A DNA stretch of 64,000 nt from Loripinus fragilis (Eukaryota; Mollusca; Bivalvia; Lucinida; Lucinidae): positions 30,408,601-30,472,600 of the forward strand of contig OZ026521.1 in NCBI GenBank assembly GCA_964019695.1, given 5' to 3'. Positions 24,187 through 34,575 of the stretch are shown here, piece after piece. The translations under genes and the position numbers were made by a program. Positions within the stretch are counted from its first letter, which is position 1; every line of letters begins with the position of its first letter. A model generated the notes under the pieces. The model was given only the letters and a program-made list of their open reading frames with translations, was not told where the DNA came from and did no database searches.

Positions 24187-25042
24187 ACTGAAACTTCCTT
24201 TTTGGACTTAGACTTGTCCATTACAAATGGCATAGTTTCAACCAAAGTTTATATTGAAGGAGACAATTGTAATTTTGAAAAATTAATTTTCCATTTTTGA
24301 TGGAGATGTTCCTCGCTCTCTTTCTTATGGTGTATACATTTTACAACGTATTCCTTTTGCAAGACTTTGTTTTCATGTTGATGACTTCAACAACAGAAAC
24401 AAATATTTTAAGCTACTAAAACAATGTTATCGATACCATAAACTCCATAAAGCTGGTATGGCGTGGGCCATATATAATGTGCTGTAATTATTAAACCAAA
24501 CAGCACACCGAAGTAATATTAGCATCATTATAAAGGTAAACGCTAGTGTTTTTGAATGGTCCATGATATGCCTCTCAAAAATGTCTCTAGAGAAAGCCAC
24601 AAATTAAAGATCAGAACTTTTGGACCATCTCTCGCATAGGAATGTGTATAGGGTCAAAACAAAGTCACACAATTATGGTTGCTTAATATGTTTTCATTTT
24701 ATTGTTTTATGCTTATTTTGTGTAATTTTCATTCATGCACATAACCCAATAACTGTTTGTGATAATTTCCTGAAGCTTTTTATTGAAATGTGTATTAGGT
24801 AAAGACAATGTGTCGTGCGCAAGAATGATTGTTCCCCCTTTTTAGTTTCCAAGTTATGCTCTTTTGATTATTTTTCCAATTTTCCCCAAAACAAATTCTT
24901 GCACTCCATATGACTCTGTTACCGTTTGGGTTATCTTCATGAAACTTTATATGAATGTATATCAGTACTAGACAATGTGTCGCGTAAAATAACAGTTGCT
25001 TTCCATTCCTTACTTTCTTAGTTATGGCCCATTTGATTGTGT

Positions 25043-25343
25043 TGTTAGGCTAAGAAATATGCACACTCTGGTTTCAGTTCTTTGGTGCAGTCTTTGCTTC
25101 CAAATGATACCCTTTTAAGAACATACTTGACTTCCCTACAGCTGGCGACTGGGACTGTGTTGTTTTATTTTCTTGTCCATTGGGATCATGGGTTTCATTG
25201 TGGAACTTTGAAACTATTATAGGGTCACTGATGAAGCCTAAATGATAGAAACTAGCAAGTCTGACCCAGGATATATGCACATTCTGGTTTCAGTTCTTTG
25301 GTGCAGTCTTTGCTTCCAAAGGATACCCTTTTAAGAACATATT
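25043..25343 (+). repeat. Retrozyme-like insert with hammerhead ribozyme
   Basis: The same family as 12066-12511, here as one unit plus a partial second unit, so that about 70 bp ('CAGTTCTTTGGTGCAGTCTT') occurs at both ends. ATTGTGT lies at both borders (25036-25042 and 25344-25350), a possible 7-bp target duplication within the tandem array. This unit lacks about 40 bp present at 12280-12325. Confidence 0.78.
25222..25267 (+). ncRNA. Type I hammerhead ribozyme, stem II decayed
   Basis: Stem I GGGTCA (25222-25227) pairs perfectly with TGACCC (25262-25267). CTGATGA (25228-25234), GAAA (25248-25251) and UC (25260-25261) are intact. Stem III CT/AG closes an AGCA loop. Stem II (AGCC against GATA) has lost two pairs, so activity is doubtful. 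Confidence 0.8.
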
Positions 25344-26039
25344 ATTGTGTGTAATTAACATTCGTGTACCTTCCATAACCCACTCACCGTTCATGATATC
25401 TTCGTGCAATTTTATAGGAATATGTATGACGTGAAGACAATGTGTAGCATGCAAAATTAGTGGTTCCCCCTGTCCTAGCTTCCAAGGTATGCCCTTTTGA
25501 TTATTTTGTTCAAAAATTCTTGAACAAAGCATGAATCAATAACCATTTGGGATATCATCATACAACTTTATGGGAAGGTCAAAGCAATGTGTCACATACA
25601 AGAATAATTGTTCCTCGTTCTCCCTTTTTTAGTTTCTGAGTAATGCCTCTTTGATTATTGTAAAAATCGTACACAGCGTACCTCAATTACAGTGATATAT
25701 ATATCTTCATCAAACTTTATAGGAATGTGTATCAGGTCTATCCAACATGTAGGGTACAACAAGTGTTGCTTTCATTGTTTTCTGTTCAGAGTTTTGGCCC
25801 TTTCATTGTTTGTTTTTATTTTGTGTAATTTTCATCATTGTACACACGATTACTCGGTAATCCATTTCGAATATCTTCATGAAATATAGGACTATGTATC
25901 AGGTAAAGATGATGTGTGGTGCGCAAAAATAATTGTCCCCATACATTAGTAATAAATAGATCATTTGTTCTGTAGTTTTCTAGTTAAAAATTTAAACTAT
26001 TTTAGCTTTCATACGAATAAATGGTCCAATCGCCATGGC

Positions 26040-26355
26040 AACTATGGTTTTATGATGTTAAAGACATCGAAAATTGAGCAATAATACTGGTACCACTGAT
26101 TATGATTCTCTCCAGGGGCCATACTGGACAGATCAAAGGCTAATCTTTATGAGGTGATTATGACTTCCTTACAGGGGGCAATAAAGTGGTCCCATGAAGG
26201 GATTAGTTATTTTCTGATAAAATATTGATCTTTATCTTAGTGAAAGAAATTGTGTTGTATACAGGTAAGTCCCCTCTTGACGCCCCTTTAAGTTTGTGAG
26301 ATACTGAAATTGTCCCTTATCAGTAAAGTCACTAATGACTCCATATATCATAAAA
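26040..26355 (+). repeat. Dispersed repeat, plus-strand copy of 1290-1600
   Basis: Contains 'CAGGGGCCATACTGGACAGA' and 'CAGGTAAGTCCCCTCTTGAC'. The repeat continues past the MITE with TGTCTTTAACTA at 27281, matching TGTCTTTAAGTAG in the inverted copy. Confidence 0.7.
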
Positions 26356-26357
26356 TA

Positions 26358-27276
26358 CGAGGGTCAGTCAAAAATAACTGAGCCCTACCTCGTAACATTT
26401 TAGTTTGGTATTGTAGACAGCAAATGTGATTATTTTCTATAAGTATCATACGTCATCGATGTTTTGATACTGAAGAATCATCCTAGTGAAGCTTCTATTA
26501 TGGTTGCTAGGCAACTGAAGATAGTCAGTCAGAGCGATGCGTTCACGATCTCAGCCACCATGAATATACAGTAAGTCTTTAAAAAGCTTGCGTGCTTGAT
26601 AGTTTTTTAAAAGACATTTTTGACATTTATTTGAATAACATATATCATATTGTCTTTTCATTACACTTAGTTCATTAATGTTTAGGTGAACATTGATTGT
26701 ATGCGTTGCCTAGCAACAAAAAACTACAAAATTCCACAAATTTTCAAATACACGAGAATTGTGTTGCCATGGAAACAAAATTGTTAATTTAATACAAGGA
26801 ACTTGATATGTCTGAGGGTTGGTTTGTGTATGCAGTACTGCTAAAGCATTATTAGGCTGATATTTTATGTTTTCTATTAAAATTGTGTAAATTATAGGAC
26901 GTCAGGCATGTTAAAATTTGATAAATTCTGAAATCAAATTACCACAGCATCTATAATTTGGGTTCAGTTGGTTTCTGTTTTGTGACACTGAATAGGTACA
27001 TGTTAAAGATATCAGACGACAGTGAATTTACCCTTGCATTAACATTACTGTTTCCATAGCAACGCTTAGAATAATATGCATCACAGCGTGAACGCACCCC
27101 TTTGACAGGTCCTATTCTGTTGCCTAGCAACCGTTACAAAAAGCCTCCCAACAGAAATAAATTAGGTGATTTAATAGATGACATATAACTCCAATGAAAT
27201 ATCATCTAATTATATGTCCATTTTACTTGATTCAATTGTTATGAGGTAGGGCTCAGTTATTTTTGACTAACCCTCG
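26358..27276. mobile_element. Mariner-type MITE with ~38-bp terminal inverted repeats
   Basis: Ends CGAGGGTCAGTCAAAAATAA on the left and its inverted equivalent on the right, two mismatches over about 38 bp, flanked by TA (26356-26357 and 27277-27278). 919 bp without coding sequence. 'ACGAGGGT.AGTC' ends with a TA target are typical of mariner-type elements. It sits in a dispersed repeat whose uninterrupted copy is at 1290-1600. Confidence 0.88.
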
Positions 27277-27280
27277 TATA

Positions 27281-28140
27281 TGTCTTTAACTAATAATTAA
27301 AGAGAAAAACTTTCACTTGTCTATTTGCTCCTCAAATCAATGACATAACATTATTGAAAATGATTTTAGATCAAGTTTTGCATGATACCAGAGATATTTG
27401 GTCAATATTATGGTAACATTTTAGGGAAGTTACCATAATAACCAGATTGATAGTTACAACCAAATTTAGGAAATTCTTCTTGGCAATGTATTCATATAAA
27501 TAAGAACTTCCTGTGGTCGCACAAATTGCTTGAAATGTCCAATTATAAGCGAAATAGCCATTAATTTTACATTAAACATTAGTGTACCTAATATTCGATC
27601 ATTCCATGTATGACCTTTAAACCACAATCTATAATATTATTTAGAATTGCTACATCATTGTAGCGAAACATGGATACACATACATTTGAGTCAATTTAAT
27701 ATATTGTCACATGAAAAATATAATATCATTTATCAAGTACATCTTTTATCAATATTAGTTATTCAAATAGTATAATTAAAATAATTGCCTGTTTATACAT
27801 TGTATTCCTCGTCCTGTTGAGTGTTCCTCATTATAATATTGTCACTTTGACTGTGTCTTTTCTAGGATAATATTAAAAACATTTTCTGGGCCTCTTCACC
27901 ACTATCTCTGGTTACCAACGTTCTTAAATTTTTAAGTCAACGTTACTTAAACCTATGATGTCATGATGTCTGCGTCGCTTAATCCTTAAAATACTTATTT
28001 CATATTTAAATCATAATTGACTATTTTCATATCATAATGGCAAATATAAATATATTTTAATCTGCATAAATAATTAGAAATTTAAACATACAAATAAATA
28101 TTTCAATCAATCGCAGGATTTCTGTGACACTCTGGCAACC
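27281..28140. other. No gene recognised
   Basis: AT-rich intronic sequence between the MITE and the BEL/Pao remnant. Nothing recognised; it may include the 3' non-coding part of the BEL element. Confidence 0.4.
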
Positions 28141-28149
28141 AAGAAGTTA

Positions 28150-29597
28150 AGTCTTAATCAACTATTCAATAATTGTTTTCATAGCTTTGTTAGCTGCCGG
28201 TCTCTTTGGTTTATTTGTTTGCACTTCTTCTGCACCTTTTTCCTTCAATGTATATCAGATTTTATATCATTAGAATTTGTTTTAGTGTCTTGCACTGGAA
28301 ATTCAATTGGGTACAGAAAATTTAAAGGTCTTCCTATTATCTTATTTGAGGGAAGCAAAACTTTGGCTAATCTTATTTGTCCATCGTTGCTGTTGATCAA
28401 ATCATGAATACAACCTATTCTCCAACTTCCCCTCGGCAGAGTGTCCCTCAGATTTTAGCACTGTATGGAGTTAGTATTCTCGATTCCTGATCGTTCTCTT
28501 AAGCTCAACAAGTAGTCATCTCTCCAGATTTTCCAGATAGAGATTAGGTGTTTCAGTCCCTTTTTCCATGTAATTAAGAGTCTGTCAGCTGAGCAAATCT
28601 CTGGAGTATATTAAGCATCATCGTTATCCTCTTGTGTGTAAACGGGTAATCGGATTTTGGAATTTAATGTCAGAATATGTGATGGAGTAAGTGTAAACTT
28701 TGAGTTTATGTCTTCATCAACATACACAATTGGTCTTGAATTGATCACAGCTTCAGCTTCCTTTATAAATGTCAGAAGTTGTTAATTGGTCAGACACATT
28801 TTACCTATTGCTTTGTTGAAAGATTTTTTAACGACACCCACAAGTCTTTCATAAAAGCCACCCATCCAAGGTGCTAGCTCTATTTTAAAAGTCTACTTAA
28901 TGTTTTCATTAGCTGCATAGGACACTGTATCATCTTCTGTTAAAATGTGTCTCCATATCTTATCCATTGTATCTAAACCAAATTTTAAATTGCGCAGCAT
29001 TGTCTTAAATGATTTTGTTTGGTTTCCCATGGTGTGTTATAAATCTACAAAATAAAAAAAAACAGATGAGTAGACATATCCTAAATCAATTCAAGATGTC
29101 CTGCTCGTGTTGTAAAACATGTATATAAACAAACCCATACCCTTTGTATATCTCTTTTAACTATTATGTATAGAGGTCCAAAGTACATGGAGTCAACACT
29201 TGTGTTGGTAAAGGGACATTGATCGACACACGCTCTGTTGGTATTGGAGGCATAAGTGGTGTCTTATATGGACCTCCTTCATGAAGTCAACATAGTATAC
29301 ATCTCTTCAGTACCTTCTTTACCGATGATCACCCTTGTGGTATCCAGTTGTTTGTCTGATCAACTTTAATGTGTGAGCACAACCGGTATGCAACAAGGTT
29401 TTATGATGCATTTGAATCAACAAGTCTGTATTTCTGTGTTTTGCTGGTAATAGCATTGGTTGTCTGGCATCATCACACACTTCAGCATTTTCAAGTCTAC
29501 CTCGACACCTTAAAAGTCTGTCAGTCTTAATTAAGTCCTAGCTGAATGACTAGATTATAAGATCTCTTCTTCTGAATACAGTCTATTACATCACTAT
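28150..29597 (-). pseudogene. BEL/Pao integrase and C-terminal domain
   Basis: In minus-strand order: 'DRLLRCRGRLENAEVCDDAR' and 'LLIQMHHKTLLHTGCAHTL' (H2C2 zinc region, 29370-29520), 'EGGPYKTPLMPPIPTERVS' (29220-29280), 'IELAPWMGGFYERLVGVVKK' (28820-28890, end of the catalytic core), 'IKEAEAVINSRPI' and 'SWRIGCIHDLINSNDGQIRL' (28370-28440, DUF5641-type tail). All segments are broken by stops or shifts. Confidence 0.88.
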
Positions 29598-29598
29598 A

Positions 29599-31034
29599 CA
29601 GTCTACTCTCGAAACCTCCAATTTCAAGAGAATATGCAAAATACGTCGAGTTATCAATAGTTTGAGGTAACCAAATCATGACGTATAGTCACCATTTTGG
29701 GGCGAAATAAATTACGTTCAACTCGTCTATTAATAAATCGTTATTTGGAGCTATTACATTAATGAACTGCGGGATAAATTGACCCTAGAAACAATTAACA
29801 TTTGTAATTGAAATAAAAAAGAATGAAAAGGGGAAAAAAGAATCCTTTTCAGGTACTACTGCAGTCTCGATATTATGGCTATTTTTTCACTTTCTAAGAC
29901 AAAATAAAATAAACAAAGCATTTTCAGTTCTAAGTAAGAGTCGGCGACTGGTCCTGTGGTCATAGGTTTTACCCTTTCGTACGTTGTCATATTTTAAGCC
30001 CAACAGACAGTGTACATGCACGTTCTAATTTCCCCAGCTTGGTGTATATATGCCTTCCAATCTATTTTTGTCATGACATGACCAATGTCCGAAAATAGCC
30101 TTACACGCAAAACTGTCCAGTGCCTGAAATATTTTCAAAAATTAAAAACAAAAGGCCTAAGAAACAATTCAATTATACTTTGGCCTGAATTAAAACGAGT
30201 ATTCATTGGACAGGCTTAATACTCAATAGATTGCTCAAATGTGACACATAAGCTCAAACTGTCACTAACATGTACCTGCTTTGAAGTTGTACACAATAGA
30301 TCAATAGAATTCGCTGACTGCTGTCAATTATGTAATTTTACAACACACTTATTTACAACTGCACGTGTCACACACATGGACCAAGTGATCAAACAATTTG
30401 TGGTTTTTGAATTAAATGGGATAATTTACGGTCAAATCGCTGGATTAATTTGAGACACATTCAAATAAAAAGGTTAGTAAATGGCTGTCTTTTTCTTATG
30501 AAATGGAATCGAGTAAGGCGTTGTAAATACACTAAAACTAATCAGCAGGGCCAGTTTTTTGTAATGAGTTATCAGTTTTATTGACTTAGCAAATGTCGAG
30601 ATAAACGTTGTGGAATTGCAATAAAATCTAGGAGAAAAAAAACAAGACTGGGCTGTTGGGTTGAGATAAGTGATAGAATTGAGATATGCATAGTTGAGTT
30701 AACCAGGGCGGACTTGATTTAGCAATTTTACATGTGTAAAATACATGTGATTTCAATCCCTTTTTCTAATGACCATACTTTTTCAATATGAATAATTATC
30801 AGAACCTAACGGGAAAGACAAAAAAATATTTCAGCACAGTGTAGGAAGTGCTCCGCCATCTTATTTTGGAACAGGTCACGTGACTGTTCTGTCTGCACCA
30901 CCCCCCGAAGAAGGCGTACTCCGGCGTACGCCAGCACAGGTGTTCCAGTGCACTTGATTTCTGCGCTGTCTGTTAGGAGTTGATGGAGTAAAGAGAACAG
31001 TTAAATCAATCAAGTCCGCCCCTAGAGTCGACTG
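29599..31034. mobile_element. pogo/Tigger-like non-autonomous DNA transposon inside BEL/Pao
   Basis: Ends CAGTCTACTCTCG and, inverted, CAGTCGACTCTAG (11 of 13 identical), flanked by TA at 29597-29598 and 31035-31036. Removing it with one TA joins the BEL coding frame without a shift (minus strand 'RTKY' to 'SDVIDCIQKK'). CAGTCGACTCT ends with a TA target resemble pogo/Tigger elements; that assignment is inference. No transposase is present in its 1436 bp. Confidence 0.85.
30706..31021. mobile_element. 316-bp MITE nested in the Tigger-like element
   Basis: Ends GGGCGGACTTGATT (30706-30719) and the exact inverse AATCAAGTCCGCCC (31008-31021). It lies 13 bp from the right end of the surrounding element. 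Target duplication is not clear. It includes a GC-rich stretch around 30895-30945. Confidence 0.75.
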
Positions 31035-31147
31035 TATTTGGTTCTCTGTATATATGCTGTCCACAGCTCCTCAGCACGTAATATCTCTACAGCGTCAAGA
31101 GGACCATTCCAGCTACTTTTCCATCTCAATCTATCCAAAAACTTTGA

Positions 31148-31591
31148 CTAATGCTGTAACACGCCACAGTTTTTCAATGATGAATATTTGTTTGGATACA
31201 AATCAAATGGTGCTTCATCAACCAGTTTATCCACTGGTGGAGCCTTCCCAGCTATGAGCTTGGCTTCAAACATCACCTTAGCTTGTCGGAATTCTTCTTC
31301 AGTCTGCTTTCGAATTTCTTCTTTCTTTTCTTCAGAATAATCACATTTCTGCATTGGACAATCATATCTTGACGTTGTTGTCCATTCTGATCCATGCCAC
31401 CATAATATGTTTTCTTTTGGCTCAAGGATAGATGTTCCTCTGCTAGCCATATTTGCATGATTTTCAGTCGTTGGAATATAATGAAAGTTTATGTCTTTAT
31501 CTTCTTTAATTTCCTTCACTCTTTTTTCTACAATTTTTTCAGTGGTTTTGTTCTTCTGATCCAAATCAGTACACACTGAGAGTTTGTTCAT
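31148..31591 (-). pseudogene. BEL/Pao RNase H tail
   Basis: Contains 'INFHYIPTTENHANMASRGT' and 'ILWWHGSEWTTT', the end of RNase H ('IPTxENPADxASRG ... WWxGPxWL'). In the family the sequence leads next to the integrase; here the continuation is interrupted at 31034 by a DNA transposon. Confidence 0.88.
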
Positions 31592-31925
31592 ATATATTTC
31601 TTACATATATCTAGTTTAAGTTCTTCTTCAACAAAATTCAGGCATCTCTTACCTATGAGTGCACATAATAGTTCAAGTATTGGGATTGATATCTTATTGT
31701 TTGGTACTAGTCTTGCTTTTGAAAATAATAGATTGACTTTACAGCTGACTTCATTTTCTTGTCGCAAGTATACTGCTGCTACATAGGCATATTAAGATGC
31801 ATCACAGAATACCAATATCTGGTATTCAACCATTACTTTTTTTTATCCAAACCTATATACCTTGTAAACTGACAATGATATAATACCTTTAAATCTTCCG
31901 TTATAATATACCACTGTCTCATGTC

Positions 31926-32243
31926 TTATTCTGACAAATGTCTATCCCAGGAAATCTTCTGACTCCATAGATCTTGTAATAATTTTTTTCCACGTAATGT
32001 GACAGGGCTGAACAGGTTAAGGAGATCATAAACAGATGTTATTTGCTGCAGGACGGTTCTTTTAGGAAGAATTAGTTCGTCACCTCTTTGGCCACTCAAT
32101 GATAGATAGTCCTCTTTGACTGAACATGTTAATCCAATAACCTTGATGCCTTCCCGGTTTGCTTTGTCACGCTCTGGTATCTCATTCAAGACTTCTTCAC
32201 TGTTTGATTCATTGCTGAAGTTTGAACAGCTTTTTGCCAACAT
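31926..32243 (-). pseudogene. BEL/Pao RT to RNase H connection
   Basis: Frame with 'REGIKVIGLTCSVKEDYLSL', 'LPKRTVLQQITSVYDLLNLF' and 'SPVTLRGKKLLQDLWSQKIS', the conserved block between RT and RNase H in BEL/Pao elements ('SVYDPLGLLSPVT'). Confidence 0.88.
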
Positions 32244-32578
32244 TGTAAAGATTTATAGCATCCTGAACTGAACTTGTCCCTGTGATAACATTATCAATAT
32301 ATATGTTTTCTCTAAAGTTTTGTCCCATATCACTCTTGCAAGTCTTCAAGTGATGGTCGATTGTTGCAGCTAATAGAAATGGGCTTGATATGATTCCATA
32401 TGGTCTAGGGTATAGAATAGATAGACTTGAACGTTATTTCCAACTTCTTATTTGGTTTGCCTTTCAACAAAAACGATCTAGTAACATCTGCTGCACAATC
32501 CTGAAGTCCAATTTGTAGATTCCTGTTATTTTTTTGATAAGATTGGCCCTCATTTAGGCTCTTGTGTTCTGATTTACA

Positions 32579-32866
32579 CTAAGCTGATGCGTCATACACC
32601 ACTCTTACTTTTGCTGTTGCCTTTGATGGGTTGATCACAGCATGACGAGGTATATAGAGCTTGATTGAGTCATTAGACTCATATCCTACTTGTTCAATAA
32701 CACCTTTATTAGGCTGGTCTTTTATGATTCCATCATATTTCTGTATCAATACAGGATTATTATTCATTCGGCTAACAAGTGATCTTAATCTTCCCAGTGC
32801 TAGTGGCCAATTCTTTGGTAAGTCAGGACAATCCTCCTTCCATGGCCACGTTACTTCCTTGGTCAT
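32579..32866 (-). pseudogene. BEL/Pao reverse transcriptase N-terminal part
   Basis: Open for 95 codons: WPWKEDCPDLPKNWPLALGR, 'LRSLVSRMNNNPVLIQKYD', 'GVIEQVGYESNDSIKLYIPR', 'HAVINPSKATAKVRVVYDAS'. This is the typical BEL/Pao RT entry ending in RVVYDASA. The catalytic box follows after frame breaks near 32300 and reads YIDN rather than YVDD. Confidence 0.9.
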
Positions 32867-32999
32867 TCTTCAATGTTTCACTAAACCTCTTTTATGCTAC
32901 ATCATTATGACACTGATCTGGAGAGTCACTTATTCGTGTAGTTTTTAACTTCCAAAAATCTTCTAAATTTGGTTTCATGGGGTGTGATTTGTCTACACA

Positions 33000-33560
33000 G
33001 GTCAAACATTTTGTTTCCTTATGTATTTGTATCTGTTTCCCATGTGTCAGTATTAGCATGTTGACTATGTTGTGTTTTCAATAGTTTCACTTGTTCGCCC
33101 TGATAGAACCCAACCCAATTTGGAACCATGCATGTATAGGCCTGGTTGAATCTCATTTTTTGGAGGAAGTATCATGTCAAAATAGTAGTCATTTCCAATG
33201 AAAAAATCAATTGATGATATTTCTCTTTTACTTGGTAGGTTATGTGTAAGTAAAAATTAGACTATTTCTGTGTTAATTACTCCATCCCGTACTGGCATCT
33301 CTTCAGCAAAGCTTGAATTTTCTCTATGGGTTGACCCACACTGTTTTGGGCATAGACTACTGTGAAGATGTTTCACCTGACCACAGTAAACACATTTTAT
33401 TCTTATTGACAGCTTCCTGCCTGGTTGCTTTGATTTAAACAGAGATAGCAGCTTCTATTATTTTATGTTTTCTGGCTTCTATTGTTCTATATGGTATACA
33501 TTCATCACCCCAGTGGTTCTCCTCTCAGTATCTACATCTGGGATGAAACTTTTTCTTTCC
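33000..33560 (-). pseudogene. BEL/Pao zinc knuckle and aspartic protease region
   Basis: The minus strand shows 'NHWGDECIPYRTIEARKHKI' then a second Cys/His cluster around 'CGQVKHLHSSLCPK' (33340-33400), and 'SSIDFFIGNDYYFDMILPPK' with 'MHGSKLGWVLSGRTSE' (33100-33230), the C-terminal part of the A17-type protease region of BEL/Pao elements. The N-terminal catalytic Asp motif is not clearly seen. Frames are broken. Confidence 0.75.
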
Positions 33561-33735
33561 TTTGTATTTTCTATAAACTGGACAACTAAATATTTCAAGG
33601 ATTTCTGCGACAATCAAGGTTGTGTAAATTGATACTTATTTGTGGCAGATAATAACTTCTAACACAGAATACTAAAGATAATAATCATTTTGTACATTAA
33701 AAAAAATCTTATTTTTTCTCCGATGGTAATAAAAA

Positions 33736-34575
33736 TAGTGAGTATGATAAGGAAATACCACAATCACAAACCGCAGACAACCCCATGGCACCACGAGGAA
33801 GAGCTGCTCAACCACCACAAGACACCAGGCAGACAAATTAAGCAAAGCAACCAGCTCTCTCTTCCCCATCAAGATGATTGCAATACTAGAATGGACATTA
33901 ATAAACGTACAACAAAACATATAACATTACAGACTCCCACAATGGGAGTAACAATAAACAAAAGTCAACAATAACAGAACCACCGCCTTAGAATGGAAAA
34001 ACTTTGCTTTCTCTTTAATTGCACGCTGGTGGGTCAGACTTCAGACTCTTTGACGGTTCCTATATAAAAGACTTATCGATTAATGAGATGGTTGGGGCCT
34101 GATGCTTTGGCTGTTGTCAGGCCCACCCAGGTTCAATTTCTTTTGCTCCAGTATTCTGTTTTATGTACAGTTGAGTACTTATCTTTGCTTTATCTCTTTC
34201 ATATATCTTGATTTATATTTTCTTGGTGATGATGCATGGATAAGTTAGGGGTCTTTCTGGCAAACCTACCATCTACATGTATGTGTCTTGAACCATATCT
34301 GAATTGAGAGTGAGGGGTGCCATGAAACCAGATTAAGCCCTCCAGGAAAATACTTTTACTGACCGTTCCAAGAAGGTACTTCTTTTGTGGATAGTTTGTG
34401 TAATTTCTGGCTTGTGTTTGTCATGCTTTCTCGTCTTTCATTGCTGCCTTGTGGTCACCTGCCGGGAAAGGCTGACCTCTTGGCACTTGTCTGTGATGTT
34501 TGATCTGTTTTTGTAATTTTTATGTGGTATTCTGGGTCAGGTGTGGTACTTGATTGTATCGATTGCTGAATTCAA
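33736..34575. repeat. PLE ends: family 2 (minus) joined to family 1 tail (plus)
   Basis: 33736-33996 is a family 2 end (minus) with 'AGACTCCCACAATGGGAGTA'. At about 33997 it joins a plus-strand family 1 tail (33997-34575), with 'GCCTGATGCTTTGGCTGTTG', 'CCGTTCCAAGAAGGTACTTC' and 'GTGTGGTACTTGATTGTATC'. The two face outwards from a shared junction. Confidence 0.78.

Larger units (their letters stand above)
22230..24480 (+). mobile_element. Penelope-like retroelement, degenerate (PLE copy 2, divergent family)
   Basis: Plus strand, in the intron between exons 5 and 4 and opposite to the gene. Blocks in order: 'IFKDKSVLSSIPTYFENKES' (22340-22400), 'INWLPKVHKRPYAPCFIANS' (22975-23035), 'LTSCLTAIKNHVTKYCET', 'FELWSCQKVCDALHYL' (23370-23415), 'MSTNCAPLVAYLFLF', and an intact 'SRYLDDLLNIDYPYF' box (23580-23625). 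After an inserted solo PLE end it resumes at 24187 with 'SETETSFLDLDLSITNGI' and ends near 24480. It differs clearly from copy 1, so at least two PLE families are present. Confidence 0.75.
24600..26000 (+). repeat. Diverged tandem array, unit roughly 150-200 bp
   Basis: Recurrent blocks are 'ATGTGTATTAGGTAAAGACAATGTGTCG', an A/T-rich 'GTTCCCCCTTTTTAGTTTCCAAG', 'ATGCCCTTTTGATTATTTT' and 'TATCTTCATGAAACTTTATA'. I can place about six units (near 24700, 24930, 25400, 25560, 25700, 25880). It is interrupted at 25043 by the retrozyme-like insert. Confidence 0.75.
28150..33560 (-). mobile_element. BEL/Pao LTR retrotransposon, degenerate, no LTRs found
   Basis: Minus-strand pol region in canonical BEL/Pao order: CCHC knuckle and A17-type protease (33000-33560), reverse transcriptase (32250-32866), RNase H and tail (31037-32243), integrase and its C-terminal domain (28150-29597). 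Stops and shifts interrupt all parts. It is split at 29599-31034 by a DNA transposon. I could not find flanking long terminal repeats. It lies in the 22-kb intron in the same orientation as the host gene. Confidence 0.88.

Noticed and set aside
24620..26350. Protein-coding gene in the tandem array
   Set aside because: Short frames recur because the units recur; there is no conserved protein across units.
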